Shown: positions 25,687 to 34,952, numbered from the stretch's first letter. The stretch: 64,000 nucleotides of DNA from an uncultured Planctomycetota bacterium (GCA_903901045.1 CAIUPP010000054.1:53057-117056), one strand, 5' to 3'. Notes: a model not told the origin generated them from the letters alone. Numbers and translations are program-made.

Positions 25687-25704
25687 CGCCCGGACGTCCG
25701 CCTT
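25666..25704 (-). terminator. hairpin terminator of the prepilin gene
   Basis: Arms AAGGCGGACG (25666-25675) and CGTCCGCCTT (25695-25704) pair perfectly, with additional CCGGGC pairing inside. It sits 38 nt after the prepilin stop. The T tract after the stem is weak on the minus strand (TCTTACT). Confidence 0.65.
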
Positions 25705-25742
25705 GCTTTCATGCACTCACACTTGAGCTCGGAAACGTCGCG

Positions 25743-27071
25743 TTAGTTCGGTGCGCCCGGATAACGGACCGCGCCGACGTCGATTCCGGCGCCAACGTCA
25801 AACATGTGCCAAACCGCGCGCGCGCTGTATGCCTGGTCCGTGACGCCGCCATTGTCGTTGTTCGAAGCAACGGCGGTACTTACGTCCATGCAGGCGATGT
25901 TCTGGTACGCGCTGGCAGCTGCTCCGGCCTGCTGATACCAATAGATCAGCCGTTGCTGGGGGTCGCCCGACCAGACGCTATGCCCATCGCCGAAAAGGAC
26001 GTTGTATCCGTCCCGGTGGGCATACTGGCCGTAGCCGTACGGATTCGGCGCCAGGCCGGGATCCCTTGCGCCGGAACCGTCGTCGTACGTGGACCAGTAG
26101 TAGGGGATCGAGGATTGCTTATCGCAAGAGAACGTATCGCTGACGACCGCGCGTCCGCCAAGCTGCTTGTCCGTCTTGAACATGGGCGTCCGGCGCTGCT
26201 TGAGCGTTAGTGCGGGAGTCGTGTAACAAACAGGGGCGGTTCCCTCCGTCGATTCATAGGTGTGGTGCGGCGTCAACTGGTAATTGTAATGTCCCATGAT
26301 CCGCAGCAGGTGCACTACTCCGAGCGCGCCGGTATAGCCGCTGTACATCGTGGCCGGGGCCCAGTTGCCGTACTTCATCGTGTTAGCATCGAATCCGCCT
26401 GCTTTCTGCCAATCCAGCACGTTGCAACCGCGCGCGATCGGCAAGCCGCCATCATTGGGCATCCCGGTAGCGGAAGGACAGTAGAAGGACCTGGCATCGG
26501 GCAGATAACCGCCGATCAGGAGGAACCCAAGCCCATAGGGGCCGGCTCGCAAGTCGCCCGCCGCCTTCGTCTGATCGAAGGCAACGCCGACGGCCAGGCA
26601 GCGCATCCGCCCGTTATTGCGTATGTCGCCCGGGGAGTACGTTGTGTCAACAACCGAAGCAATCGCATAGTCCGTATAAATGCTTTGCTTCTTCAGCCCA
26701 TCGGTGTAAAGACCACCCTCCTGATCGCCGGGATAGGCGCCGGCACCGACCTTGAGGTAGCTGCTGGAATACGCCGTGCCGGCGTCGTCAGCAAGAAAGT
26801 GTCCGGTTGTGCCCGCGACCGTCGCCGCGGCCGAGGCCCCATAGCCGCAGAAACTGGGGTAGTAGCCGCTGTAATCGCCAGTGTAGCTGGCGAACCCCTT
26901 GGCCATCTGGTTCAGATTATTCGTGCAGGCGGAGCGGCGGGCCTTTTCGCGGGCCGCAGCCAATGCGGGCAGAAGCATTCCCGCGAGGATGGCTATGATC
27001 GCGATCACGACAAGCAACTCGATCAGCGTAAAGGCGCACATCTGACTCAGGCGCGACACAAAACGTGACAT
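25743..27071 (-). CDS. large prepilin-like secreted protein with H-x-DG C-terminal motif
   Basis: 442-residue exported protein with a type IV prepilin signal: cleavage before the Phe of [11 protein letters not shown], Glu5 present, then a 20-residue hydrophobic helix. The helix runs into [20 protein letters not shown], the hallmark of the large pseudopilin families of Planctomycetes, Verrucomicrobia and Lentisphaerae. Near the end [12 protein letters not shown] is the DGH motif of these proteins. The middle is rich in Tyr, Gly and Asn and looks like a surface or matrix domain. Start ATG 27071 ([12 protein letters not shown]) is preferred over 27092. It has its own promoter and terminator within the regulatory hub, so it may assist binding or secretion of glycan-active proteins (inference). 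Confidence 0.85.
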   Translation of the reverse strand: MSRFVSRLSQMCAFTLIELLVVIAIIAILAGMLLPALAAAREKARRSACTNNLNQMAKGFASYTGDYSGYYPSFCGYGASAAATVAGTTGHFLADDAGTAYSSSYLKVGAGAYPGDQEGGLYTDGLKKQSIYTDYAIASVVDTTYSPGDIRNNGRMRCLAVGVAFDQTKAAGDLRAGPYGLGFLLIGGYLPDARSFYCPSATGMPNDGGLPIARGCNVLDWQKAGGFDANTMKYGNWAPATMYSGYTGALGVVHLLRIMGHYNYQLTPHHTYESTEGTAPVCYTTPALTLKQRRTPMFKTDKQLGGRAVVSDTFSCDKQSSIPYYWSTYDDGSGARDPGLAPNPYGYGQYAHRDGYNVLFGDGHSVWSGDPQQRLIYWYQQAGAAASAYQNIACMDVSTAVASNNDNGGVTDQAYSARAVWHMFDVGAGIDVGAVRYPGAPN

Positions 27072-27175
27072 GGCCAGTCTCCCTTCCCTCAAAGAACGGT
27101 AGCCCCGGAAACTTCCACCGACCGGCCACGACCGCCGTGGCGCGGCAGCACATCACATCCCGCCGAACAGACGCG

Positions 27176-27189
27176 TGCATACGCTTGCA
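27176..27189. promoter_or_regulatory. possible LacI-type operator of the prepilin gene
   Basis: TGCATACGCTTGCA, a 14-bp near-palindrome (10 of 14 positions symmetric) containing the ACGCTT core seen in the other operators. It lies about +9 to +22 from the predicted transcript start. Confidence 0.35.
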
Positions 27190-27204
27190 CGACGTACTGT
27201 TTGG

Positions 27205-27233
27205 ATGATAGCTGTAGCTCACCACAAAGTCAA
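27205..27233 (-). promoter_or_regulatory. sigma70-type promoter of the prepilin gene
   Basis: On the minus strand: TTGACT (27233-27228), a 17-nt spacer, TATCAT (27210-27205). It is divergent from the LacI-operon promoter 30 bp to the right. Confidence 0.7.
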
Positions 27234-27262
27234 GGGTAAATTATGTATTATGCGAATAAAAC

Positions 27263-27291
27263 TTGACAAAACTGGGGTCTAAGTGTATAGT
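27263..27291 (+). promoter_or_regulatory. sigma70-type promoter of the 14-gene rightward operon
   Basis: Perfect TTGACA (27263-27268), a 17-nt spacer, TATAGT (27286-27291). Transcription should start near 27298, inside the operator at 27298-27312. Confidence 0.8.
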
Positions 27292-27297
27292 TGCTCC

Positions 27298-27312
27298 ATG
27301 TAAGCGCTTTCG
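27298..27312 (+). promoter_or_regulatory. LacI/CcpA-type operator at the lacI operon promoter
   Basis: ATGTAAGCGCTTTCG contains the 8-bp palindrome AAGCGCTT and fits the catabolite-response consensus WTGNAARCGNWWWCA at 14 of 15 positions. Its place at +1 implies repression, most simply autoregulation by the LacI protein encoded just downstream. Confidence 0.65.
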
Positions 27313-27347
27313 TCTGACCGTGAATGCCATTAGCAGATAGGCGTAAA

Positions 27348-28430
27348 ATGTCCAAGGTATCAATCAGTGATATTGCGCGTTTGGCTGGCACTTCTTCGGC
27401 CACCGTTAGCCGTGTGCTTTCCGGGCGCACCTATGTGAGCCCTGGCATTGCCGAGCGGGTGCGCGAAGTCGTTCGAAAGAACGGCTTCGTCATGAATTCC
27501 TCAGCGAGCGTTCTGGCACGCCGCCGCTCCCCTCGCGAGGGGCTGGTTCACCGTGCCATTGCACTGATCTTCTGCGGACTTAAACCGGCGCATCTGGCCG
27601 ACGTGAACACTTTGCTGCGCCCCGACCTGCAAGCGGGAATTCAGGAGGCTGCCGCTGAGCGCGACCTCGCCGTGAGCACCTGGTTCCTTCGGCAGGACCA
27701 GGTCGCCGCGGGTTCTTTCCCTGCCGCCATTTCGCGCAACCAGTTCGACGGCATCCTTCTGAAGCCCGCCGCAGGGCAGAACGCCGACATTTTCGGCAAG
27801 ATTGCCCCTTGCATCATTCTTGGGGCTCGCCAGCAGGTCGCGTGCCGCTTCCCCGTCGTCGAAGTGGACAACGATCTGGGGATCGACGCGCTGGTCGAAC
27901 ATCTCTACGGCCTGGGCCATCGACACATTGAATTCCTTACCCGGCGCGGGCCTCACGTCCCGTTCCAGGAGCGGGCGGCGCGCTTCATGGTGCGGGTGGA
28001 GCAACTGGGGCTGAAAGGATGTGTTGTTGCGGAGGAGACGGAAAGCTATGAGTCGTACGCGCAGGAATTCATCCGCCGTCCGGTGGGGGAGCGTCCGACG
28101 GCGATCATCGGCGCCAGCGACCTGCGCGCAGTGCGAGCGATCCACGATTTGTTCAACCAGCAGGTGCGAATCCCGCTCGACGTCTCCGTGGCGGGCTTCG
28201 ATGGTTCTGACGCGGGAATGGCCGTGCATCCCCCATTGACGACTTGGGCGCCGAACTGGGCCGAGGTCGGCCGCCAGGGGGTGCGTGTGCTGTTCGATCG
28301 CATGGTGGGGAAGGATGTCCCCACGCGCACCTTGATCGGAGGCGAATTGATCGTGCGCACCTCCACGGCGAGTTCACCCGGCGCGGGGCTTGATCCCAAT
28401 TCGTCACCCATCCAAATCGAGTCAACTTGA
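27348..28430 (+). CDS. LacI-family transcriptional regulator
   Basis: 360-residue repressor. The N-terminal helix-turn-helix is ISDIARLAGTSSATVSRVLS, followed by a hinge helix NSSASVLARRR that keeps the DNA-intercalating Leu. A periplasmic-binding-protein-like effector domain runs from about residue 70, with GLGHRHIEFLTRRG and SVAGFDGSDAGM. ATG 27348 has AGG 6 nt upstream; TTG-type upstream frame to 27324 adds nothing conserved. It is the first gene of the rightward operon, directly behind its own probable operator, so it should sense a sugar of the pathway. It is a paralogue of the regulator at 49891-50913 (shared RTLIGGEL near the end). Confidence 0.9.
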   Translation: MSKVSISDIARLAGTSSATVSRVLSGRTYVSPGIAERVREVVRKNGFVMNSSASVLARRRSPREGLVHRAIALIFCGLKPAHLADVNTLLRPDLQAGIQEAAAERDLAVSTWFLRQDQVAAGSFPAAISRNQFDGILLKPAAGQNADIFGKIAPCIILGARQQVACRFPVVEVDNDLGIDALVEHLYGLGHRHIEFLTRRGPHVPFQERAARFMVRVEQLGLKGCVVAEETESYESYAQEFIRRPVGERPTAIIGASDLRAVRAIHDLFNQQVRIPLDVSVAGFDGSDAGMAVHPPLTTWAPNWAEVGRQGVRVLFDRMVGKDVPTRTLIGGELIVRTSTASSPGAGLDPNSSPIQIEST

Positions 28431-28443
28431 GGGGCTTAATCGC

Positions 28444-29670
28444 ATGAACAACGCGCGCGCCGCCCGTCATCGTGAATTCTATTATCAGCACCTCATGGCA
28501 ATGCTGCCGCAGGGGGTGCGCTGGTTCTGGCCTGATGCTCCTTTTTACACCGGCTACGAGCACCCCATCCTGTTTGACTGGGACCAATACTTCGAGGGGA
28601 TCATCCTGGTGTACGCGGGGTATCCCTGCGATTACATCAAGAACGGGGTGAAGCTCTTTCTGCGGTTGCAGGAGAAGGATGGATTCATTCCGCGCTTCGC
28701 GATAGCAACGGTGGGGGAACGCCGCCGCGCGCGTGACATGGTGAAGCCGTTCCTCACCCAAAGCGTCCTGCTGGCTTATCATCAGGAGAAGTCCCTGGCT
28801 TGGTTGAAGGAAGAGGATCTTTACGAACGGCTCGCCAAGTACTTGGACTGCTGGTATCACCGCTTCGACGTGCGGGGCGGAGGACTGAGCGTCTGGATGG
28901 ACGCCGGTCACACCGGCATGGACAACCAGCATGAGCGCGCCGGCGGGCGGGGGCGTCCCGAGAATGTGTGTGAGGGAGTGGACCTGAACGCGTACCTCGT
29001 GCGCGAGGCGAGGGCCATGTCCATCCTGGCCCAATTGCTTGGCAAGGAACAGGACCGGCGGCGGTTCGAGGAGTGGGCCGAACAGCGCGCGCGGACAATT
29101 CGGGAGGCATGCTGGGACGAGGCGGAGGGACTCTTTTACGACTATCATGCCGTTGAGAAGCGGCCCATCCGCGTCAAACATGTGGGGGCGTTCGCCACCC
29201 TGTGGGCGGGCGTGGCCACGCCGCGGCAGGCCCAGCGGCTCGTCAAAGAGCATCTTCTGAACGAGAAGGAATTTCAGCGCCCCTGGCCGATTCCGGCCCT
29301 TGCGGCCTCGGAGCTGGGCTACGTGGAAGGGTTCCTGCCCACCGACAGCACCGGCTGTTGCTCCTGGCGCGCTCACACATGGATGCCGACCAACTATTAC
29401 ACCTTCCAGGGGCTGCGGCGGTACGGTTTCTCGGCTGAGGCGCTCCAATTGGCGGAGAAGAGCTTCGATCTCTTCCTCTTCGCGCCGTTCAGCGAGTATT
29501 ACGCAACGGAAAGCGGCATCGGCACGGGGCGCAAACCGTTCCGCGGCTGGACGGCGCTGGCGCTCTTCATGGAGAACGAGCATGACCTTGGCGTCGACCC
29601 GACTGAGCTTCTATCGGAGAATGGCGCGGGGCAGGTCGTTCGCAGGCACTATGTCGAGGAGTACCGATGA
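28444..29670 (+). CDS. GH63-type (alpha/alpha)6-barrel glycoside hydrolase
   Basis: 408-residue enzyme related to GH63/GH37 glucosidases and mannosylglycerate hydrolases. Motifs: ILFDWDQYFEGI, VWMDAGHTGMDNQHERAGG (Asp of GMDN is the likely general acid), and SWRAHTWMPTNYYTFQGLRR. FAPFSEYYATESG carries the likely catalytic Glu, followed by GWTALALFM. It probably releases a terminal sugar from a small glycoside; without a signal peptide it acts in the cytoplasm. Start ATG 28444 has GAGGGG about 9 nt upstream. It overlaps the next gene by 4 nt. Confidence 0.82.
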   Translation: MNNARAARHREFYYQHLMAMLPQGVRWFWPDAPFYTGYEHPILFDWDQYFEGIILVYAGYPCDYIKNGVKLFLRLQEKDGFIPRFAIATVGERRRARDMVKPFLTQSVLLAYHQEKSLAWLKEEDLYERLAKYLDCWYHRFDVRGGGLSVWMDAGHTGMDNQHERAGGRGRPENVCEGVDLNAYLVREARAMSILAQLLGKEQDRRRFEEWAEQRARTIREACWDEAEGLFYDYHAVEKRPIRVKHVGAFATLWAGVATPRQAQRLVKEHLLNEKEFQRPWPIPALAASELGYVEGFLPTDSTGCCSWRAHTWMPTNYYTFQGLRRYGFSAEALQLAEKSFDLFLFAPFSEYYATESGIGTGRKPFRGWTALALFMENEHDLGVDPTELLSENGAGQVVRRHYVEEYR

Positions 29671-30824
29671 CCGTGAAAGACGTTGCCTGCGCTGGAAACT
29701 CATCCGCCATCAACCACTCAGAATCAGACCCCGATAATTACCGGCTGGCGATGGAGTTCGTTCGGGGAGCCTCAAGCCGCCATGTCCTCTGGCACTTCGG
29801 CGGGTTCGCGGCGGCATCGTTCCGACGGGTCCTCGGCCCGGAGCCGCGCTTCGAGGAACGCGTGAAGCTGGACCTCGATATGGGGGGAATCTTTCCCTGG
29901 TACTCGGTGAAGCCAATACGGGAGACGTTGGAAGGAGTTGACGAGCGGAACTGGACCGATGGTGGCGAAGATTACCTCGAATGGTCCTGCAAGCAGGGTC
30001 GCCTTACGGAGCGCCGCCGCGCCGGGCAGACCATGAAGTTTCGCGTGACGACGGTGGAAGAGTTGCGCACCTTCCTCGCAATCTGCCGCAAGACGAAACT
30101 CGCCGCTGACCCGGAGGCTTATGGCCGCGCGCGCGATATCGCCGATGGCAAGCTCTACGGCATGCCGCGCCAACCGCTGGCGCTCATGGCGGAAGTGTCT
30201 CCCGTCCAGACGCTCATTCAGAGGATCACCGGTGTGGACGGCTTCTACTACCTCCTGGCCGACGACTCTCAACTCATGGCGGAGACGATCGCGGCCATGC
30301 AGGAACTCCAGAGGCAGCGCTACGACATGCTGGCGCAGTTCGACGGTGACCTCTATTATCAGGCCGAGAACACCTCCACCACGATGATCTCTCCGAAGTA
30401 CTATGAGCGCTATTCCCTGGCCCACATCCGGGAATTTGCCGAGCGTGCGCATGGGCGCAAGAAGCGCGCAATGGTTCACATGTGCGGACTGCTCAAGGGG
30501 TTGCTTCCGCTGATCCGGCAAACGGGGATGGACGGCATTCACTCCCTCACCCCGCCGCCGGTGGGAGACGTGTCCCTGGGCGATGCGTACGAGGTCTTCC
30601 CTCCGGACTTCTCCATCCTCCACCGATTCAACACCGTGCATTGGCTGCACAAGAGCATGGAAGACATCCTGCGGGAATTGCAGCGCGTCGCTCCACAGAA
30701 CTTGATCGCCAAACACCCGGTTATACTCTGGATCACCGGCGACTCAGTTGCCGATATTCCTCCGGAGAATTTCCACAATCTGAAGGCCGCGCTGCTGGAA
30801 TTTCGGCGCGACTGTGCGCAGTAG
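29667..30824 (+). CDS. URO-D-family protein
   Basis: 385-residue URO-D/methyltransferase-type TIM barrel. YYQAENTSTTMISPKYYERY is the family substrate-loop motif and RAMVHMCGLLKGLLPLI the HxCG strand that binds zinc in methyltransferase members. It ends RRDCAQ. The start ATG overlaps the hydrolase stop (ATGA). The in-frame sequence just after its TAG encodes the tail of an unrelated protein (see 30825-30938), so a deletion has happened immediately downstream. Function in the pathway is unknown. Confidence 0.82.
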   Translation: MTVKDVACAGNSSAINHSESDPDNYRLAMEFVRGASSRHVLWHFGGFAAASFRRVLGPEPRFEERVKLDLDMGGIFPWYSVKPIRETLEGVDERNWTDGGEDYLEWSCKQGRLTERRRAGQTMKFRVTTVEELRTFLAICRKTKLAADPEAYGRARDIADGKLYGMPRQPLALMAEVSPVQTLIQRITGVDGFYYLLADDSQLMAETIAAMQELQRQRYDMLAQFDGDLYYQAENTSTTMISPKYYERYSLAHIREFAERAHGRKKRAMVHMCGLLKGLLPLIRQTGMDGIHSLTPPPVGDVSLGDAYEVFPPDFSILHRFNTVHWLHKSMEDILRELQRVAPQNLIAKHPVILWITGDSVADIPPENFHNLKAALLEFRRDCAQ

Positions 30825-30938
30825 CAGGAGGACCTTCAGCAACAGGCCGTGCGCGTCGAAGTGACCCAGTTCGGCGTCGGGACCGCGTGGTTCGACGATC
30901 TCCAAATCCAGGAAGTCACCGAAAGGACCCAGGGATGA
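30825..30938 (+). pseudogene. remnant: C-terminal tail of a lost carbohydrate-binding protein
   Basis: The frame after the URO-D stop reads QEDLQQQAVRVEVTQFGVG then TAWFDDLQIQEVTERTQG and stops at TGA 30936-30938. GxGTAWFDDLQIQEV is the typical last strand pair of a CBM4/9-like jelly roll. There is no start codon or N-terminal part. Its stop overlaps the ATG of the next gene by the usual 4-nt ATGA, so this was once a full gene of the operon whose front was deleted. Confidence 0.65.
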
Positions 30939-33900
30939 AGAAAAGGCTTATCCTGATCGCCCTCTTTCTCGGACTATTCGCGGTTGTGCGCGCCGACGAG
31001 AAACCCGACCCCGCGGAGACGTTCCGCAATCTCACTGTTTCCGTTCCGAAATTGAAAGTCGCCCCGAAGATTGATGGCAAGGTAGATCCCGAGGAATGGA
31101 AGGACGCGGCCATGGCGCCGCGCTTCGTGGTCCTGGACGACGGCAATGGCAACGACCGGCTGACTCTCGAACAGAAGAAAATATACTGGGGCTACACGGA
31201 TGACGCATTCTACATGGCCTTCCAAATTCAGCGGCCTGATGGCTTGCCGCCTGCCGCCTCGCTGACTCAGCGGGACGCCTCCTTCTGGCATGTGGATGAC
31301 GATATTGAGTTCCATCTGAACAATATCCCCTCTCGCAATGATCGGCCGGTTGCCTGGTGCCGGGACTATTACTTCTGCTGGAACGCGCTGGGGACCCAGT
31401 TTGATCGCCTCGGGTATATCAACGGTCGTGCGACGGGGGACAAGACGTGGAACCCGGATTGGCAGATTTCCTGCCGCGTAGTCCCCGGCTACGGCTGGGA
31501 AGGGGAGGCGCGCTGGCCGTTCAGTATCTTCGCAAGCAACAACGTGCCGGTGCCCAAGTCGGGCGATATCTGGTATTGCGATGTGGTGGAGAACACGGCC
31601 ACACCCAGTGCCTACCTGGCCGCGACCGCCTTTTCAACCCAGTGGAGCTCCCAGCGGGACTTCCAAAGCCTGATCTTCCGGGACGCCAACGAGGTCTTTG
31701 CGCGGGTCCTCGACGTGGGATGCATGCGCGAGGAGAGCAAGCAGGGGATCAAGCTGGAAGTGGTCAACCCGGGGACGGCGGCGCAGAAGGTGAATGTGGT
31801 CGTCAAACTCTACAAACAGAAGTCGGATGCGGCGACCAGGATCAGCTACTTGCGGGCGTTCGACCAGTCGCGGGACAGGCCGGAAGACCTCGCCGGTCGC
31901 GGCAAGGCGCCGCTCTTCTTGTCGGATGACAAGGTGGCGGAAAGCATCCTGACGGAGAACTACGACCTGAAGAAGGAGTTCAAGCAGGAATTGTCACTGG
32001 CGGGGAACGAACGCAAGCTTGTGGACATGGCCCCTGCGTCCGAACCGGGGACCTATGTGGTGATGTATGACGTTTCGCAGGGAGCCGACCCCAAGAGTCG
32101 AAAGATCATCGCCGGGGCGGCGCTGCCATTCGTGGTCCCGAAAATCATCGACGTCAAGACGACCAGTTACGTGCTGACGGACCAGAGCGTTCAGGTGCGG
32201 GCAGACCTGGAGTACATTCCGGGCTGGAAGGGGCAGGGGACAGTCCAGGCCCAGGTGAAAGAGGCGGGAGCGGCCGGAAAGACCGTCTTTGACAAGACAT
32301 GGAACGAGAAGAAGTTCGACAATTTGCTGAAGTTTGACGTGGGCGTGACGGGGTGGACGCCGGGCGACTATCGCCTGCAGATCGTCACGCGCGATGTGAC
32401 CGGAAAGGAATTAGCACAGCGGACCGTGCCGATCCAGATTCCTGCGATCCCCCAGTGGTTCACCGAGAAGGTGGGGCTGACGCCGGTGATTCCCGAGCCA
32501 TACAAGCCGATCAAGGTCGATCAAACGGGAGGCAGCCAGAAATTGAGCTTCCTGATGGGCGAGTATGACATGAAGGACTCGGTCTTTGCCGACCATGTTC
32601 GCGTGCAGTCGATCCACGAAGCGGAACGGAAAGACCTGCTGCGCGGCCCGATCCAGTTGAAGGCCAGGATCAATGGCCAAGAGATGGTCCTGGGCGGGGG
32701 AGTGAAGGTCCAAAAGGCGGCTCCCGAGGCGGTGGAGTGCAATGCGACTAGCCAGACCGCGGGGTTGGCGGTCTCCATGACCGGCGCATTCGAGTTCGAC
32801 GGGATGGAGAAAGTGACGCTGAAGGTGGGGCCTGCCCAGACCGGTGGGGTGTCGGTGGAAGGGCTGTGGCTGGAAATTCCCATGAGCAAGGAGTATTCCG
32901 AGCTGATCTTCGGCTTTGGGGAGTTGACCGGCGGCCCGGTAAGTATGAATCAGGGAATGGCTCCCTGGACGATTCCGGAGGGTGGGATCAAAGTGCCTTT
33001 CCGCACGATCCTTTCCGTGGGGAACGAGGAGCGCCGGATGGTCTGGTTCGCCGAGAACTTCAAGGGATGGAAGCTCGACGGGCAGGGCGCCAAGGAGTGC
33101 ATCGAACTATCGAAGAATGCGGAAGGCGCGGCCACGCTAAAGGTCAATCTTATCAAGGTGGCTGGCGGGTTCAAACTGGAGAAAGAACGGGAGATTATCT
33201 TCGGGCTGATGTTCACCCCGGCCAGGAGCCTCTATCCCAAACCCATCCATCACGGTGCGCCGGGCAAGGGGGATGCTATTGTGGTGGACGCCAAGGAGTG
33301 CGATGAGACCTCCGCGGAACACTGGTACTTCTATTCCTACATGAAGACTACGCCGCCGGTCGGCCCGCAGGATTTCCAGGGATGGCCGGAGTTCAAGGAA
33401 GAGAACACGTTCCCGAGTGCGATCAAGACCCGGGACCTGGCACATAGCGCCGGGGTGAAGGTACTGCCGTACACGGGATGGTTCCTCCATCGGAAGGCGG
33501 CGGTCTATCCGATGTTCGGCGGAGAGATGGTGTCCGGCCCTCTCGTGGATGGCGGGTGCGGCGCGGATGTTTGCTGCTGGAACACGCCGGTGCAAGACGT
33601 ATTTGTGTCGCTCCTGAAGGATAGAATTCTCGATGCGAAGATTGACGGGTTCCGCTTTGATGCGGGGTATGTGGACGTGTTCCCCTGTAACAACCTGAAA
33701 CATCACGGCTACGGCTCCACGTGCGGCTGGATTGACGACGATGGCAACCTGCAGAGTTCGGTGCCGATCTTTGCCGCGCGGAAAGTGGCGGAGCGGACGT
33801 TCCGTATCTTCCACGGGGGAGTCCGCGATGACGGGCTTTGCACGGAGGGGCGCGTCCCCGCCAAGATTCCTCCGGTCTGGTCCTTCTTTGATGCGGGCCT

Positions 33901-34945
33901 GACTTCGGAAGGAATGGACACGAAGATCAAGACGATGAAGGACCTTCCCCTGGAGTATTACCGGGCGAACCAGATGGGGGACGCTTATGGCATGCCCCTG
34001 GTCTATATGCCCAAGTGCGAGTGGACGGGGGTCAACAGCCGGCTGGGCATCTCCTTCATTCATAACAATCCGCCGCGGGGCGGCGGAGGAATGGTGGGGT
34101 GGGAAGTCTCCTATAGCCGGTCGGCCATGGCCGTGGTGGGGCTGTGGAAACTGGTGGGGCATTGGGCGAACTGGCCGGATCCGAAGACGGAGTTCTGGGG
34201 GTATTGGAAGAATGCGAAGTACCTGGAGAGCAGCGATCCGGACCTTAAGGCCAGCTTCTACGTGCGACGCGGGGAGCGGGTTCTGCTTGGAGTGATGAAC
34301 CTGGCGCGCAAGCCGATGGATGGGAGCGTCAAGATGAAACTGGCCGACCTGGGCTTCACGCAGGCATACGCCCAGGATGCATTCACGGGAGAGGATTTGC
34401 CGCTGAACCAGGGAGAGCTGAAGCTGGACTTCCTGCCGGAGGGATACCGCCTGGTCAAGATCACGTCGGCGAAGCCCGCCGACGGGCTTCCTCAGAAGAT
34501 CGGGGAGAACCTGCTGCCGGAAGCGGACCCGGCCAAGTGGCCGGCGACCGGCCTGCCGCCGGGCTGGAGCGGAACGGTGCGGGTGGAGAATGGGAATCTG
34601 GTGCTGATCCCCGGAGCGACGCTGGGCAAAGGACTTACTTTGGACAAGGAGAAGCGCTATGTCCTGGAGATGGAGGCCCGCGTAGAGTGTGACGACGGGG
34701 TCTATCTCGGGGAGTCCCCGCTGTCGGACGGGTTCTTCGTGACGCTGCAGGGCGCGCGTCGCTGGTCGCGCAGTATGGGCAGTCAGATGTTGCCGGGCAA
34801 GTACGAGACGCTGCGGTTGATCGTCGACCAACCAACGGGCGCCGCCGGCGTAAGCATGACGCTTAACGGGAAAGGTAAAGTGCTGATTCGCAAGATCGGT
34901 CTTTATGCCATCCAGCCCTATACCAAACCGTACGAGAGGGAGTAA
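30935..34945 (+). CDS. secreted multidomain glycosidase, DUF6067 family (copy A)
   Basis: 1336-residue exported protein. A signal peptide (KKRLILIALFLGLFAVVRA) is followed by a CBM9-like domain with APKIDGKVDPEEWKDAA (about residues 20-300) and Ig-like strands. A DUF6067 glycosidase module comes next (ITPVIPEPYKPIKV-like lead-in near 510, TPARSLYPKPIHHG near 765, barrel to about 1090). C-terminal beta domains include ENLLPEADPAKWPATGLPPG. Likely catalytic residues are the Asp of DGFRFDAG and the Glu of TSEGMD (inference from conservation with copy B). ATG 30935 has AAAGGA 7 nt upstream; longer frame from 30482 is antisense-free shadow of the previous gene. It likely cuts a polysaccharide outside the cell. 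Confidence 0.82.
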   Translation: MKKRLILIALFLGLFAVVRADEKPDPAETFRNLTVSVPKLKVAPKIDGKVDPEEWKDAAMAPRFVVLDDGNGNDRLTLEQKKIYWGYTDDAFYMAFQIQRPDGLPPAASLTQRDASFWHVDDDIEFHLNNIPSRNDRPVAWCRDYYFCWNALGTQFDRLGYINGRATGDKTWNPDWQISCRVVPGYGWEGEARWPFSIFASNNVPVPKSGDIWYCDVVENTATPSAYLAATAFSTQWSSQRDFQSLIFRDANEVFARVLDVGCMREESKQGIKLEVVNPGTAAQKVNVVVKLYKQKSDAATRISYLRAFDQSRDRPEDLAGRGKAPLFLSDDKVAESILTENYDLKKEFKQELSLAGNERKLVDMAPASEPGTYVVMYDVSQGADPKSRKIIAGAALPFVVPKIIDVKTTSYVLTDQSVQVRADLEYIPGWKGQGTVQAQVKEAGAAGKTVFDKTWNEKKFDNLLKFDVGVTGWTPGDYRLQIVTRDVTGKELAQRTVPIQIPAIPQWFTEKVGLTPVIPEPYKPIKVDQTGGSQKLSFLMGEYDMKDSVFADHVRVQSIHEAERKDLLRGPIQLKARINGQEMVLGGGVKVQKAAPEAVECNATSQTAGLAVSMTGAFEFDGMEKVTLKVGPAQTGGVSVEGLWLEIPMSKEYSELIFGFGELTGGPVSMNQGMAPWTIPEGGIKVPFRTILSVGNEERRMVWFAENFKGWKLDGQGAKECIELSKNAEGAATLKVNLIKVAGGFKLEKEREIIFGLMFTPARSLYPKPIHHGAPGKGDAIVVDAKECDETSAEHWYFYSYMKTTPPVGPQDFQGWPEFKEENTFPSAIKTRDLAHSAGVKVLPYTGWFLHRKAAVYPMFGGEMVSGPLVDGGCGADVCCWNTPVQDVFVSLLKDRILDAKIDGFRFDAGYVDVFPCNNLKHHGYGSTCGWIDDDGNLQSSVPIFAARKVAERTFRIFHGGVRDDGLCTEGRVPAKIPPVWSFFDAGLTSEGMDTKIKTMKDLPLEYYRANQMGDAYGMPLVYMPKCEWTGVNSRLGISFIHNNPPRGGGGMVGWEVSYSRSAMAVVGLWKLVGHWANWPDPKTEFWGYWKNAKYLESSDPDLKASFYVRRGERVLLGVMNLARKPMDGSVKMKLADLGFTQAYAQDAFTGEDLPLNQGELKLDFLPEGYRLVKITSAKPADGLPQKIGENLLPEADPAKWPATGLPPGWSGTVRVENGNLVLIPGATLGKGLTLDKEKRYVLEMEARVECDDGVYLGESPLSDGFFVTLQGARRWSRSMGSQMLPGKYETLRLIVDQPTGAAGVSMTLNGKGKVLIRKIGLYAIQPYTKPYERE

Positions 34946-34952
34946 TCCAACC

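Noticed and set aside
30482..30934. N-terminal extension of the first DUF6067 glycosidase
   Set aside because: It overlaps the URO-D gene in another phase, lacks conservation, and a signal peptide begins cleanly at ATG 30935.
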